DNA of 64,000 nt from Clostridium sp. chh4-2 (GTDB taxonomy: Bacteria; Bacillota; Clostridia; Lachnospirales; Lachnospiraceae), in assembly GCF_002899675.1 (NCBI RefSeq), contig NZ_PKUU01000001.1:62001-126000 (forward strand), written 5' to 3'. The notes below the pieces were generated by a model. It saw only the letters and a list, made by a program, of their open reading frames with translations. It was not told the origin of the DNA and did no database searches. Position 1 is the stretch's first letter. Every line of letters begins with the position of its first letter. Shown in pieces: positions 42,401-51,453 of the stretch. A program made the translations under genes and the position numbers.

Positions 42401-42461
42401 AGCTGCCTCCCATTTTTGCCATAGATGCGGCATCTTATCCATAAAAGCATCTTCTGCCGGC

Positions 42462-43106
42462 CTACTGTTCCTGCAGTAAAAGCTTTAAATCCTGTATAAT
42501 CCTGGTAATGCGTTCATTTTCCCGTTTCAGGCTCACCTGGTTTACCACCATTCTGGCGGACAGCGGGCACACTTCTTCCAAAACAGTCAGTCCGTTTTCC
42601 CGAAGCGTGGAACCTGTTTCCACGATATCCACGATCACTTCCGATAATCCCACAATGGGAGCCAGCTCAATGGAGCCGTTCAGTTTGATAATCTCAACGG
42701 TCTGATGCTTTTTATTATAGAAATAATCCTTGGCTATGTTGGGATACTTGGTTGCAACGCGGATCATCTCATGGTGCTTTAACAATTCTTCGGCAGACTG
42801 CGGACCGCATACGCACATTGTGCATCTTCCGATTCCAAGATCCATCACTTCATACAATTTACGCCCTTCTTCCAGAATCGTATCCTTTCCCACAATGCCG
42901 ATATCCGCAGCTCCATATTCCACATAAGTGGGAACATCGTTAGCCTTGGACAGGAAGAAACGGTAACCCAGTTCTTCATTGGTAAAGATCAGTTTTCGGG
43001 AGGATTTATCCTTCATCTCTTCGCAGGTGATGCCGATTTTTTCAAATAATTCCAGTGACTTGTTAGCCAGACGCCCCTTCGCCAGGGCAAATGTCAGATA
43101 TCTCAT
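42462..43106 (-). CDS. hisG: HisG, ATP phosphoribosyltransferase (short form)
   Basis: 214-residue catalytic subunit of the short type ([44 protein letters not shown]), lacking the regulatory ACT-like domain. It therefore needs HisZ, whose gene ends 8 nt upstream. First committed step of histidine synthesis. Start has RBS AGGAGG. Confidence 0.95.
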   Translation of the reverse strand: MRYLTFALAKGRLANKSLELFEKIGITCEEMKDKSSRKLIFTNEELGYRFFLSKANDVPTYVEYGAADIGIVGKDTILEEGRKLYEVMDLGIGRCTMCVCGPQSAEELLKHHEMIRVATKYPNIAKDYFYNKKHQTVEIIKLNGSIELAPIVGLSEVIVDIVETGSTLRENGLTVLEEVCPLSARMVVNQVSLKRENERITRIIQDLKLLLQEQ

Positions 43107-43114
43107 AAAGCCTC

Positions 43115-44377
43115 CTAATGTAAATATTCACTGAGCAGAATCAGGTCTTGCTGATTGTTAATCATGTCAATGGCAAGCACCTGTTTCCCGTCCTGCGCCA
43201 GATACAGTAAATTGCGGATGCCGGAACGCTCTGCATACGATTTATATTCCTCCAACTGCTTTGACCGGGATTTTCGCGTAAGGCCTGCAGCCATATTCAG
43301 AGTTCGGAAATGCCCTGCCAAAGCGATTGCATTCTCGCGGGCTTCTTCATCATAAAGAATCAGCGTATTGGCCATGGATACGGGGATCTCGATCTTCTGC
43401 CTGGATAAGGCCATCATCAGACGGTCAACCACAATGACAAAGCCTACCGCAGGAGTGTCCTTTCCAAACTGTATCAGCAGCTTGTCATAACGGCCTCCGG
43501 TGACCACATAATCGCCCGTTCCGTAGGTATAAGCTTTAAAAATGATACCTGTATAATAAGAATATTTGCTCAGCATTCCCAGGTCATAGGAGACATATTC
43601 TGAAAGGCCGTATATATTCAGAATCCGGTTTACCTTTTCCAAACGTTCGATCGCATGGATGGCTCTTTCATTCTGAGTAAATTTCTTCGCTTCCAAAATC
43701 TGTTCTAAGGAGCCGAATAATTCCGGAAGCTTTAAAAATACCTGTTTTAAAGAATCATTCATGGGCTGGGATTCCACCAGCTCTTCCACGCCGAAATAAT
43801 TCTTATTCTCAATCAGTTCTCTGAGCTGTTCCTGGGTTTCTTCGTCCATTCCGGCCTCTTCCACCAGGCCCCGGAAGAATTCCACCTGGCCTAATTCCAC
43901 CTGAAACTCCTTTAACCCCACAGAGATCAGGGACTGGATCACCATGGCGATCATCTCCGCATCCGCATCGCTGGAATCGTCTCCGATCAGCTCCACGCCG
44001 GTCTGGGTGGACTCCTTTAAGCGCCCCTGATAGCTGGTGTTGTTGATGAACATGGGTTCCAGATAACAGAGCCTTAAAGGCAGCGTTTCGTCCATGAAAT
44101 ACTTCGCAACGCATCTGGCGATGGACGGCGTCATATCCGGGCGTAAAACAAGGGTGTTATTGTCCCTGTCAAAGAATTTAAACATCTCGCTGGAAACCAC
44201 ACTTCCCCGTTCCTTTTTAAAAATATCAAAGAATTCAAAGGTGGGTGTTTCAATATTCTGATATCCATAGAGATGGAATACTTTCTGGATCTTATCCTGA
44301 ACAGCTAATTTTTTGGCACATTCCTCCGCATAGATATCCCGGACACCGTCCGGTGTATGTAAAAGTTGATTATTCAT
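43115..44377 (-). CDS. hisZ: HisZ, regulatory subunit of ATP phosphoribosyltransferase
   Basis: 420-residue HisRS-like protein ([52 protein letters not shown]). It keeps the synthetase core but has a shortened anticodon-binding end, and adjacency to short HisG identifies it as HisZ. It binds HisG and mediates feedback by histidine. The start is ATG 44377 with AGGAGG; codons upstream are in the leader. First gene of the his operon. Confidence 0.93.
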   Translation of the reverse strand: MNNQLLHTPDGVRDIYAEECAKKLAVQDKIQKVFHLYGYQNIETPTFEFFDIFKKERGSVVSSEMFKFFDRDNNTLVLRPDMTPSIARCVAKYFMDETLPLRLCYLEPMFINNTSYQGRLKESTQTGVELIGDDSSDADAEMIAMVIQSLISVGLKEFQVELGQVEFFRGLVEEAGMDEETQEQLRELIENKNYFGVEELVESQPMNDSLKQVFLKLPELFGSLEQILEAKKFTQNERAIHAIERLEKVNRILNIYGLSEYVSYDLGMLSKYSYYTGIIFKAYTYGTGDYVVTGGRYDKLLIQFGKDTPAVGFVIVVDRLMMALSRQKIEIPVSMANTLILYDEEARENAIALAGHFRTLNMAAGLTRKSRSKQLEEYKSYAERSGIRNLLYLAQDGKQVLAIDMINNQQDLILLSEYLH

Positions 44378-44402
44378 AACGCCTCCTGGTCTTATATCTC
44401 CT

Positions 44403-44452
44403 GTTATCATACCACCGTATACTTTCACATGGTAAAGTGATAATTTGATAAC
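44403..44452 (-). promoter_or_regulatory. Inverted repeat in the his operon leader
   Basis: GTTATCA (44403-44409) and TGATAAC (44446-44452) are perfect arms, with ACTTT/AAAGT nested between. It begins right after the predicted transcription start. Too short for a T-box; may be an operator or an RNA stem. Confidence 0.45.
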
Positions 44453-44461
44453 GTGTTTCTA

Positions 44462-44490
44462 ATTATAGAAAATATTCACACAATTGTCAA
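44462..44490 (-). promoter_or_regulatory. Promoter of the his operon
   Basis: Minus-strand -35 TTGACA (44485-44490) and -10 TATAAT (44462-44467), both perfect, 17-bp spacing. Confidence 0.88.
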
Positions 44491-44517
44491 CCATTTCATG
44501 ATCCTGGGTTTAAACTC

Positions 44518-45096
44518 CTAGTTACTGTTCACGGCTCCTGGGGGCTCTGCCGTCTGATCTGGCTCCGATTTCCTGTTTATATCCTTTTGTATCATTTTAA
44601 GATAATGCACCAAAATGTCCCTGTGGCGCCCGATCTGCCATTCCTTATCCATCTCGTCATAGGTAAAGCTTTTCCTTCCGCCGTTTTCCATTCTCATCCA
44701 GAACCGGTAAAGTTCATCAAAGGGCAGATAGTAGATTTCGTCCAAAGAGGTGAAAGAGATGATAAGAAATGCGATCCCTCCCTGGTCTTCAAATTCTTTC
44801 ATGAACTGTACCTGGTGGGGATGGACATTCTGCAGAGGAAATGTCTTAACCGCACATTCCTTTGCATCGAAGCAGACAGGTATTCCCTGCACCGTTCCGA
44901 TATAATCCACAGTGCTCTTCTGGTCAAAATATGCCAACGTGATATGACGTGATTCCTTCGCAATATTGATAGGCGTAATCGGCGTGGGTATCTTTTGGAT
45001 AAGGGCCAGTTTCTTTTCCCGGTAAATCTGATTGCTGTGGTTAATCATGTCCTCCAATGTGGAACCGCGAAGTCCCCTGCTGTTCCAGGTTCCCAT
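44518..45096 (-). CDS. recU: RecU Holliday junction resolvase
   Basis: 192 residues. RecU motifs: NSRGLRGSTLEDMINHSN, IPTPI, the catalytic STVDYIGTVQGIPVCFDAKE (Asp, Glu, Lys), and TFPLQNVHPHQVQFM. It cuts four-way junctions in recombination and segregation. The last 16 codons (about EPDQTAEPPGAVNSN) are not RecU sequence: they are encoded by a 47-bp stretch (44521-44567) nearly identical to the arms of the palindromic element at 56361-56649, which also supplies the stop context. The core is complete, so the protein is probably active. No ponA (pbp1) follows, unlike in Bacillus. Confidence 0.9.
   Translation of the reverse strand: MGTWNSRGLRGSTLEDMINHSNQIYREKKLALIQKIPTPITPINIAKESRHITLAYFDQKSTVDYIGTVQGIPVCFDAKECAVKTFPLQNVHPHQVQFMKEFEDQGGIAFLIISFTSLDEIYYLPFDELYRFWMRMENGGRKSFTYDEMDKEWQIGRHRDILVHYLKMIQKDINRKSEPDQTAEPPGAVNSN
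44521..44567 (-). mobile_element. Half copy of the palindromic miniature element in the recU 3' end
   Basis: 47 bp with about 4 mismatches to the left arm of the element at 56361-56407. Only one arm is present, so it is an old, partly deleted insertion. Confidence 0.7.
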
Positions 45097-45133
45097 ATAA
45101 AACCTCGTTTCCGCCGCTTATGCGGCCTGATAA

Positions 45134-45760
45134 TTAATCATCGCTCCAGGATACGGATCTGATGGAATAGACCTTGTTTCCATGCACGGAAAGCGGCACC
45201 GGTTCACTTCCGCTTCTGAGCGGGTCCATGCACAGGTATCCATCACTGTCACTTCCTACAATGAGAACCCAGTGGGAAGCGCCGTTCCCATTATTCTTCA
45301 CTCTTGCCAGCGGATAAATGCGCTTTTTCAGCCACTCATCGATTTTTTTGCTGCTGACCGATGACTCCACATTGACAGAGCTGTTTAGCAGAGCTTTTCC
45401 AATCTCTCCCCATACAATATCACCGGAAGCGTTGTACACTTCTTTTTCGGTAAAAAGGCGGTTTAATTCGCCTGGGGTAACGGGCTGGTTTCTGTTTTCT
45501 TCTTCCGCCTGTATGGAAAGCGCAGATGCGATACAGGAAGTCAGGCAGCCGGAGCCTCCCATCGTATAGGAAGATTGTCCAAGCTTATCCTCGCTCCACC
45601 GGCTGTCTTTTTGAAGATAATAGACCACAGACGGCGGTTCAAAAACGGCAGAAGGTGTGACAATTACTCCCTTCTGCGGTCTGCGCATAAGAAGGCCGCA
45701 GGCGCCTGCTGCCAAAAAGACAATCAATATTAGAATAAAAGGGATATATTTCTTTTTCAT
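45134..45760 (-). CDS. Membrane-anchored C39-like papain-fold peptidase
   Basis: 208 residues with an N-terminal anchor (YIPFILILIVFLAAGACGLL). The outside domain fits Peptidase_C39_2: catalytic Cys in MGGSGCLTSCIASAL, His in GASHWVLIVGSD and Asp in LCMDPL, with YLQKDSRWSEDKLG as the usual lead-in. Such proteins are often annotated as hypothetical or as cysteine-peptidase-family proteins; the substrate is unknown and it does not have the ABC exporter part of bacteriocin peptidases. 37 nt upstream of recU. Confidence 0.75.
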   Translation of the reverse strand: MKKKYIPFILILIVFLAAGACGLLMRRPQKGVIVTPSAVFEPPSVVYYLQKDSRWSEDKLGQSSYTMGGSGCLTSCIASALSIQAEEENRNQPVTPGELNRLFTEKEVYNASGDIVWGEIGKALLNSSVNVESSVSSKKIDEWLKKRIYPLARVKNNGNGASHWVLIVGSDSDGYLCMDPLRSGSEPVPLSVHGNKVYSIRSVSWSDD

Positions 45761-45798
45761 AAGTTCTCCTGTTTAATCCAATGACAAAAGAGCTGGAA

Positions 45799-46755
45799 TC
45801 AGCTCTTTAAAATCCGGTTGAACGTATCCGGCAGCGGGGCCGTATATGTTTTCCCGCTTAGATAGGCCAATGGTTCCGGCAGCGGCGGAAACACAATTTG
45901 ATAGGAATGAAGGAGCTGGGACGTGATTCCGTATTTCTTTTTCGCCTCGTCGTTGACTGATTTGATTCCGTATTTATAATCTCCCACAACCGGATGTCCG
46001 ATGGATGCCAGATGGGCTCGAATCTGATGGCTTCGTCCCGTGATCAGCGTTACCTTTAAAAGTGTATATGGGCCATGATAAGCCAGCGGCTCATATTCCG
46101 TAAGAATGGGAACGCTGCCGTCAATTTCAGTCTCATGGATTGTGACCTGATTGGTCCGCTCATCTTTTGTAAGATATCCGTTAATGGTCTGCTTATCCCG
46201 CAGTTTTCCGGCCACGATACACTGGTAATATTTGTGAATGCTTCTATCCTTAAACACCTCTGCCATAATCTGAAGGCCGGGAAGCGATTTTCCTGCTGCC
46301 ACAAGCCCGCTGGTGTTCCGGTCTAAACGGTTGCAGACAGAAGGACGGAAACTCCTTAAATTTTCTTTTGTCAGAGCATTGCTGTCCAGCAAATAGTCAA
46401 TCACATATTCCACCAGCGATTCATCCGTATCCCTGGCCTTTTGCGACAGCATTCCGGCTGGTTTATTAATCAAAAGAATATGGTCATCCTCATAGATGAT
46501 GTCCAGTTTTTTCTTTTTAACCTTCTGCACCTTGATCTGAGAGAATTTTTCTATGGTTTCTTCCGCCAGATAGAGCTTGATCTCGTCTCCTGCGGCCAGC
46601 TTTTCGGAACCATCGCATTTTTTATCATTTAAAACAATATTTTTCTTTCTCATCATCTTATAGATGAAGCTTTTTCCGGCCAGGTTCAGATATTTACTTA
46701 AAAGTTTATCCAGACGCTGACCGGATTCGTTGTCACTGACAGTTAACAGCCGCAT
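45799..46755 (-). CDS. RluC/RluD-family pseudouridine synthase
   Basis: 318 residues: N-terminal S4 RNA-binding domain (QRLDKLLSKYLNLAGKSFIYKMMRK) and a RluA-type catalytic domain with Asp in VCNRLDRNTSGLV and GRSHQIRAHLASIGHPV. It modifies U in 23S rRNA; it is closest to the RluC type by domain layout. 11 nt after the next upstream gene. Confidence 0.9.
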   Translation of the reverse strand: MRLLTVSDNESGQRLDKLLSKYLNLAGKSFIYKMMRKKNIVLNDKKCDGSEKLAAGDEIKLYLAEETIEKFSQIKVQKVKKKKLDIIYEDDHILLINKPAGMLSQKARDTDESLVEYVIDYLLDSNALTKENLRSFRPSVCNRLDRNTSGLVAAGKSLPGLQIMAEVFKDRSIHKYYQCIVAGKLRDKQTINGYLTKDERTNQVTIHETEIDGSVPILTEYEPLAYHGPYTLLKVTLITGRSHQIRAHLASIGHPVVGDYKYGIKSVNDEAKKKYGITSQLLHSYQIVFPPLPEPLAYLSGKTYTAPLPDTFNRILKS

Positions 46756-46766
46756 GATGTACTCCT

Positions 46767-47345
46767 TTACATGGATAAACTTTTCAGCAGATCCAAGCTG
46801 TATCCGGTACTGCCGTCGTCCTCGTATTCCGAGGCAGGTTTCAGCTGGTCTAACCGTTTAAAAAATAAGGATTCCTCTTTAAATATCTTCACATGAGGGT
46901 CCAGTTTATGTCCTGCAAACATTTCATTTAAAAACTTTTCCGCCTTCGCCGCATCCACTTTTTGAGAAATGCAGTAGGCATATACCCCGCGAGGATGGAC
47001 AGCAATGGCGTCCATCGGCATTATGGCTTCCTTCGATGTGAGAATCAGGTCATACAAGACCGGAAACTTGCTTTCATAGGGAAGAACTCTTTTGTAAAAT
47101 TCTTCCGAAGAAGTGGTAAACCGCCAGGAAGCCAGTAACGGCGACGCTGCATTGGCGGTGGGGAGCACAGAGAGAATGGCCATAACGGTCAGAATATTCT
47201 TTGCCGGCACACTGTCGGTCAGATTCCTGGCTAAAAGCTGTGCGATAATCATCAATGCTCCAAACAGCACCTTGAAGAGCTGGATTTTTCTGTGGTAATT
47301 TCGATAGCCGTATTGGCCTTTTGCTCGTTTGTTTGAATGCTTCAT
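46767..47345 (-). CDS. Hypothetical membrane protein
   Basis: 192 residues from ATG 47345 (weak GAGG RBS). A very basic head (MKHSNKRAKGQYGYRNYHRK) is followed by two close hydrophobic helices (about 25-65) and a soluble C-terminal domain (MPMDAIAVHPRGVYAYCIS, KAEKFLNEMFAGHKLDPHVKIF) that resembles a nuclease-related or DUF-type alpha/beta fold. I do not recognise the family. It lies between the SDR gene and the pseudouridine synthase gene, probably in one operon. Confidence 0.6.
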   Translation of the reverse strand: MKHSNKRAKGQYGYRNYHRKIQLFKVLFGALMIIAQLLARNLTDSVPAKNILTVMAILSVLPTANAASPLLASWRFTTSSEEFYKRVLPYESKFPVLYDLILTSKEAIMPMDAIAVHPRGVYAYCISQKVDAAKAEKFLNEMFAGHKLDPHVKIFKEESLFFKRLDQLKPASEYEDDGSTGYSLDLLKSLSM

Positions 47346-47393
47346 ATTTAACCTCGATTTTACTGACTGCAGCAATCTGAACGATTGCTGATT

Positions 47394-48152
47394 CTATATA
47401 ATTTCCATCACCTTTAGCAGCAGTCCGTGTGGAAGAATTTTACAAAGAATGTGAAATGCCTTCATTAACGGCCCGTACACGGAAACGGCTTTCCCGCACA
47501 TGGTGTCCCGAAAGGCCAGATCAACCACCTTTTTCGGGTCTGCCATGGCAAGCTGCTTATAAAGAGGAATTTTACCCGTAGTTTCCGCAATATCGAAAAA
47601 TTCCGTTTTTACAGGCCCCGGGCAGACTGCCGTCACGTAGATCCGCTTTTTACGCAGCTCACAGGCCAAGGCTCTGCTGTAGCTCAGCACAAATGATTTT
47701 GTGGCGGCGTAAATGGCGAACTTAGGTTGCGGCAGAAATGCTGCGGAAGACGCAAACTGCATGATCCGGCTGCTCTCAGGCATATAAGGAAACACCATAT
47801 GGGTGACAGCGCAAAGAGCTTCACAATTCAGGCAGACCATGCCGGTTTCATCGGAAAGCTTTAAGCTGCCCACCTTCCCGATCTTGCCAAATCCGGCCGC
47901 ATTGATTAATAGCTTGACTTGCGGCTTTTCCATATCCAATGCCTGCTTAATCCTATCCCTGTCTTCTGTTTTTAAAAGGTCCGCCTCTATCTTTCGTACC
48001 GGAACATCTAATTTCTGTTCCAATTCCTCCAGCCGTTCCATTCTTCGGGCAATCAGCCAGATCTGGTCGATTTTAGGGAACCGTCTGGCCGTCTGTATGG
48101 CGGCCTCCCATCCCATTCCCGAAGAAGCTCCTGTAATAACAGCAATTTTCAT
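47394..48152 (-). CDS. Short-chain dehydrogenase/reductase
   Basis: 252 residues with the Rossmann motif TGASSGMGWEA, NAAGFG, Ser in MQFASSAAF and the YAATKSF (YxxxK) pair. An NAD(P)-dependent SDR of the classical DltE/YqjQ kind; substrate unknown. Start ATG 48152 has GGAGG ahead. Encoded 19 nt after the YgiQ gene. Confidence 0.88.
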   Translation of the reverse strand: MKIAVITGASSGMGWEAAIQTARRFPKIDQIWLIARRMERLEELEQKLDVPVRKIEADLLKTEDRDRIKQALDMEKPQVKLLINAAGFGKIGKVGSLKLSDETGMVCLNCEALCAVTHMVFPYMPESSRIMQFASSAAFLPQPKFAIYAATKSFVLSYSRALACELRKKRIYVTAVCPGPVKTEFFDIAETTGKIPLYKQLAMADPKKVVDLAFRDTMCGKAVSVYGPLMKAFHILCKILPHGLLLKVMEII

Positions 48153-48171
48153 AGCAGCAATTCCTCCTATA

Positions 48172-50070
48172 TTATTTTTTAACCGATTTTTTATGAACAT
48201 TCCGAATTGTTTTTTTCGGTTTTTTCTTTTGTACAGCCGTTTCCTGTTTTCGGGACGGCTGGTATGGAGAACCGCCTCTTGGCCGGATCAGGCATTTTTT
48301 ATCAAATCCGATTAAATCGGTGCGGCCGGCCGCTTTTAATGCTTCAGCCACCAGTTCATAGTTCTTAGGATTCCGGTACTGGATCAGCGCTCGCTGCATG
48401 GCCTTTTCATGAGGATTTACCGGCACATATACCTTTTCCATCGTTCTGGGATCATATCCGGTATAATACATGCAGGTAGAAATCGTCGACGGAGTCGGGT
48501 AAAAATCCTGAACCTGTTCCGGCATATACCCTAGATCTCTCAGATATTCGGCAAGTTCCACCGCTTCTTTCATGGAAGATCCGGGATGAGAGGACATCAG
48601 ATAGGGAACCAGATACTGCTCTTTGCCAATTCTGGCGTTCATCTCCTTATATTCCTTCACAAACTGCCGATATACGCTGTTTTGCGGCTTTCCCATCCTG
48701 GACAGAACTTTGTCCGCCACATGTTCGGGAGCCACCTTCAGCTGCCCGCTGACATGATATTCGCACAGCTCCTTTAAGAATTTCCGGCTGGGATCAGCCA
48801 GCACATAATCAAACCGGATGCCGGAACGGATGAAAACCTTTTTCACCTTTGGCAGCGCCCTCAGTTTTCTGAGAAGAGCAATATAATCGCTGTGATCTGC
48901 CCGCAGATTTTCACACGGTTTTGGGAACAGACACTGACGGTTAGGGCAGGCCCCTTTGGTCAGCTGCTTTTCACAGGCAGGGAAGCGGAAATCTGCGGTT
49001 GGACCGCCCACATCGTGAATATACCCTTTAAAATCAGGCTCTTCCGTTAAAAGTTTGGCCTCCTCAAGCAGGGATTCGTGGCTTCTGGCCTGAATGATTC
49101 TGCCCTGATGAAAGGTCAAAGCGCAGAAGCTGCATGCGCCAAAACAGCCGCGGTTGCTGATCAGGCTGAATTTAATCTCCCGGATTGCCGGTATTCCGCC
49201 TTCTTCTTCATAGCTCGGATGATAATTCCTCATATAGGGAAGCCCGTAAACCTCGTCCATCTGGAACTGGTCCAATGGTTTTGACGGCGGATTCTGCACA
49301 ACGTAGAGATTGTCCTTATACGGTTCAACCAAACGTTTTCCTGTAAACGGATCGGTGTTGCAGTATTGAATATAATAGCTTTTGGCATATTCTTCTTTGT
49401 TTTCCACGAGATCAGGAAACGATGGCAGCATCTTATAATCATAGACGGACTCCAGACTTTTCGTCTTATAAACGGTTCCGTCGATAAAAGTGATATCTTT
49501 AATGTCAATTCCGCTGTTCAGCGCATCGGCAATCTCCACGATGGACCGTTCTCCCATCCCATAGGAAATGAGATCCGCCTGGGAATCCAGCAATACGGAA
49601 CGTTTCAAACGGTCTGACCAGTAATCGTAATGGGCCAAACGCCGCAAACTGGCCTCAATCCCTCCAATGATAACAGGAACATCTTTATAAACGGAACGGA
49701 TCAGATTACAGTATACGATGGTGGCGTAATCGGGCCTTTTTCCCATCACTCCGCCCGGCGTATAGGCATCCTCTTTTCTTCTTTTTTTAGAAACGGAATA
49801 GTGATTAACCATGGAATCCATATTGCCGGCCGACACGAGAAATCCCAATCTTGGCTTTCCAAGAATTGTTATGCTTTTGCTGTCCTTCCAGTCAGGCTGA
49901 GCGATAATCCCCACCTTGTATCCATGGGCTTCCAAAAGGCGGCTGATGATGGCGGTGCCGAACGAAGGATGATCCACATAGGCATCTCCCGACACATAGA
50001 CAAAGTCGCACTGGTTCCATCCCCGGATACTCATATCCGTTCTGTTAATTGGTAAATAATCATGCATCAT
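48172..50070 (-). CDS. YgiQ-family radical SAM protein
   Basis: 632-residue iron-sulfur protein. It starts with the YgiQ-type segment ([29 protein letters not shown]), and carries the radical-SAM motif [10 protein letters not shown] at about 320 with a further C-terminal Cys set ([16 protein letters not shown]). The family is conserved in anaerobes, but its reaction is not known to me. The last 40 residues are basic. It overlaps the HAD gene by 4 nt (ATGA). Confidence 0.9.
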   Translation of the reverse strand: MMHDYLPINRTDMSIRGWNQCDFVYVSGDAYVDHPSFGTAIISRLLEAHGYKVGIIAQPDWKDSKSITILGKPRLGFLVSAGNMDSMVNHYSVSKKRRKEDAYTPGGVMGKRPDYATIVYCNLIRSVYKDVPVIIGGIEASLRRLAHYDYWSDRLKRSVLLDSQADLISYGMGERSIVEIADALNSGIDIKDITFIDGTVYKTKSLESVYDYKMLPSFPDLVENKEEYAKSYYIQYCNTDPFTGKRLVEPYKDNLYVVQNPPSKPLDQFQMDEVYGLPYMRNYHPSYEEEGGIPAIREIKFSLISNRGCFGACSFCALTFHQGRIIQARSHESLLEEAKLLTEEPDFKGYIHDVGGPTADFRFPACEKQLTKGACPNRQCLFPKPCENLRADHSDYIALLRKLRALPKVKKVFIRSGIRFDYVLADPSRKFLKELCEYHVSGQLKVAPEHVADKVLSRMGKPQNSVYRQFVKEYKEMNARIGKEQYLVPYLMSSHPGSSMKEAVELAEYLRDLGYMPEQVQDFYPTPSTISTCMYYTGYDPRTMEKVYVPVNPHEKAMQRALIQYRNPKNYELVAEALKAAGRTDLIGFDKKCLIRPRGGSPYQPSRKQETAVQKKKPKKTIRNVHKKSVKK

Positions 50071-50726
50071 GCCATAACTCCATTCAGTAATTCGTAGTAA
50101 TCATTAATAAAGTAATCTGCGAGGGAACATTTTTCCTCTCTTAAATCCCTGGAAAATTCATCGTCTACGGCGCATACCGTCATGCCCGCCCTCTTTCCGG
50201 CCAAAATCCCGGCCGGGATATCTTCAAACACCATACAGCGTTCCGGTTCTGTTTTCAGATGACCGGCCACCTTTAAATAAATATCAGGCGCAGGTTTTCC
50301 GGCTGCCACTTCACATGCAGTCGTCACTACCTGAAAGTATGAGCTTATTTTCAAAGATTCAATCACCGCGTCCACCATTTCCCGGCCATTGCTGGTGGCA
50401 ATTCCGGCTTTAATTCCATGTGTTTTTAAAAACTCCAGAAATTCTCTGGCTCCTGGTTTTAAACTCACCTGGTGGCGGTATTTATCAATGGACATTTGGG
50501 TCCATATCTGTTTAATCTCATCTAACGACAGAGGAAGTGAAAAACGATCTTTAAAATAAACTGCTGTTTCCGTAAAGCTCATCCCCTCGATCTCACGCTG
50601 TAAATTTTCCGGAAGCTCATAGCCGTATCTGCCTAAAAACTCAATATCAATGGCCTTCCACATCCACATGGAATCCACTAACGTTCCATCCAGATCAAAT
50701 ATTACTGCCTTTTTATTCTTCATCAT
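50067..50726 (-). CDS. HAD-family hydrolase, beta-phosphoglucomutase-like
   Basis: 219 residues: motif [11 protein letters not shown], motif II TSNGR, motif III with Lys in [11 protein letters not shown] and motif [11 protein letters not shown]; a four-helix cap follows motif I. Likely a small phosphatase or phosphosugar mutase; substrate not readable. It overlaps the rluB-like gene by 14 nt and ygiQ by 4 nt, so the three are co-translated. Confidence 0.88.
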   Translation of the reverse strand: MMKNKKAVIFDLDGTLVDSMWMWKAIDIEFLGRYGYELPENLQREIEGMSFTETAVYFKDRFSLPLSLDEIKQIWTQMSIDKYRHQVSLKPGAREFLEFLKTHGIKAGIATSNGREMVDAVIESLKISSYFQVVTTACEVAAGKPAPDIYLKVAGHLKTEPERCMVFEDIPAGILAGKRAGMTVCAVDDEFSRDLREEKCSLADYFINDYYELLNGVMA

Positions 50727-51453
50727 AGTTTGTTAATTCCTTCAATTCTTTTAATTCAGTTTCCGTCAGCGGACGGAATTCTCCGGGTTTCAGGGATTCA
50801 TCCAGTTTCAGACAGCCCATGGACATGCGTTTTAAATAAGTGACCTGGCAGCCGAGCGCTTCAAACATCCGTTTTACCTGATGGAACTTTCCCTCATGAA
50901 TGGTTAAAAACACTTTGCTGTTCTCTCCGCTGGATTCTGTAACCACCAGCTCCGCCGGCTTCACAACCGTTCCATCGGTTAACGTGAGACCCGCTTTCAT
51001 CTGTTCTGCGGCATCTTTTGGCAGGCGGCCTTCTACCTCGGCATAGTAGACCTTGTCCACGTGCTTTTTCGGTGAAAGCAGGCGGTGCGCCAGTTCCCCG
51101 TCATTGGTGATCAAAAGCAGTCCTTCCGTATCGATATCCAAACGCCCCACCGGAAACAGGTCCCTTCGCACATCGGCCCCCAAAAGGCTGATTACGGTCG
51201 GATGAACATTGTCTTCGGTTGCTGATACCACACCATTTGGTTTATGCAGCATATAATATTCATATCTGCGGTAGTTTACGATCTTTCCGTCAAAAGAGAC
51301 GTTGTCTTTTTCAGGATCGATTTTCCGGTCTGTTTTCTTCTCAACGGCTCCATTTACCAGGATCCGCCCTTTTTTGGCAGCTTCCTTCATCTGGCTTCTG
51401 GTGCCCAGATTCATTTCCGTTAAATATTTATCGAGTCGAAGTTCTTTTCCCAT
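50713..51453 (-). CDS. RsuA/RluB-family pseudouridine synthase
   Basis: 246 residues from ATG 51453: S4 domain (ELRLDKYLTEMNLGTRSQ), then the catalytic Asp in GRLDIDTEGLLLITND. RluB/RluE/RsuA-type enzyme acting on rRNA. Its start overlaps the stop of the upstream methyltransferase gene (TGATG). Confidence 0.9.
   Translation of the reverse strand: MGKELRLDKYLTEMNLGTRSQMKEAAKKGRILVNGAVEKKTDRKIDPEKDNVSFDGKIVNYRRYEYYMLHKPNGVVSATEDNVHPTVISLLGADVRRDLFPVGRLDIDTEGLLLITNDGELAHRLLSPKKHVDKVYYAEVEGRLPKDAAEQMKAGLTLTDGTVVKPAELVVTESSGENSKVFLTIHEGKFHQVKRMFEALGCQVTYLKRMSMGCLKLDESLKPGEFRPLTETELKELKELTNYDEE

Noticed and set aside
44378..44517. His T-box riboswitch
   Set aside because: Promoter-to-start distance is under 90 nt, too short, and no T-box sequence (AGGGTGGNACCGCG type) is present.
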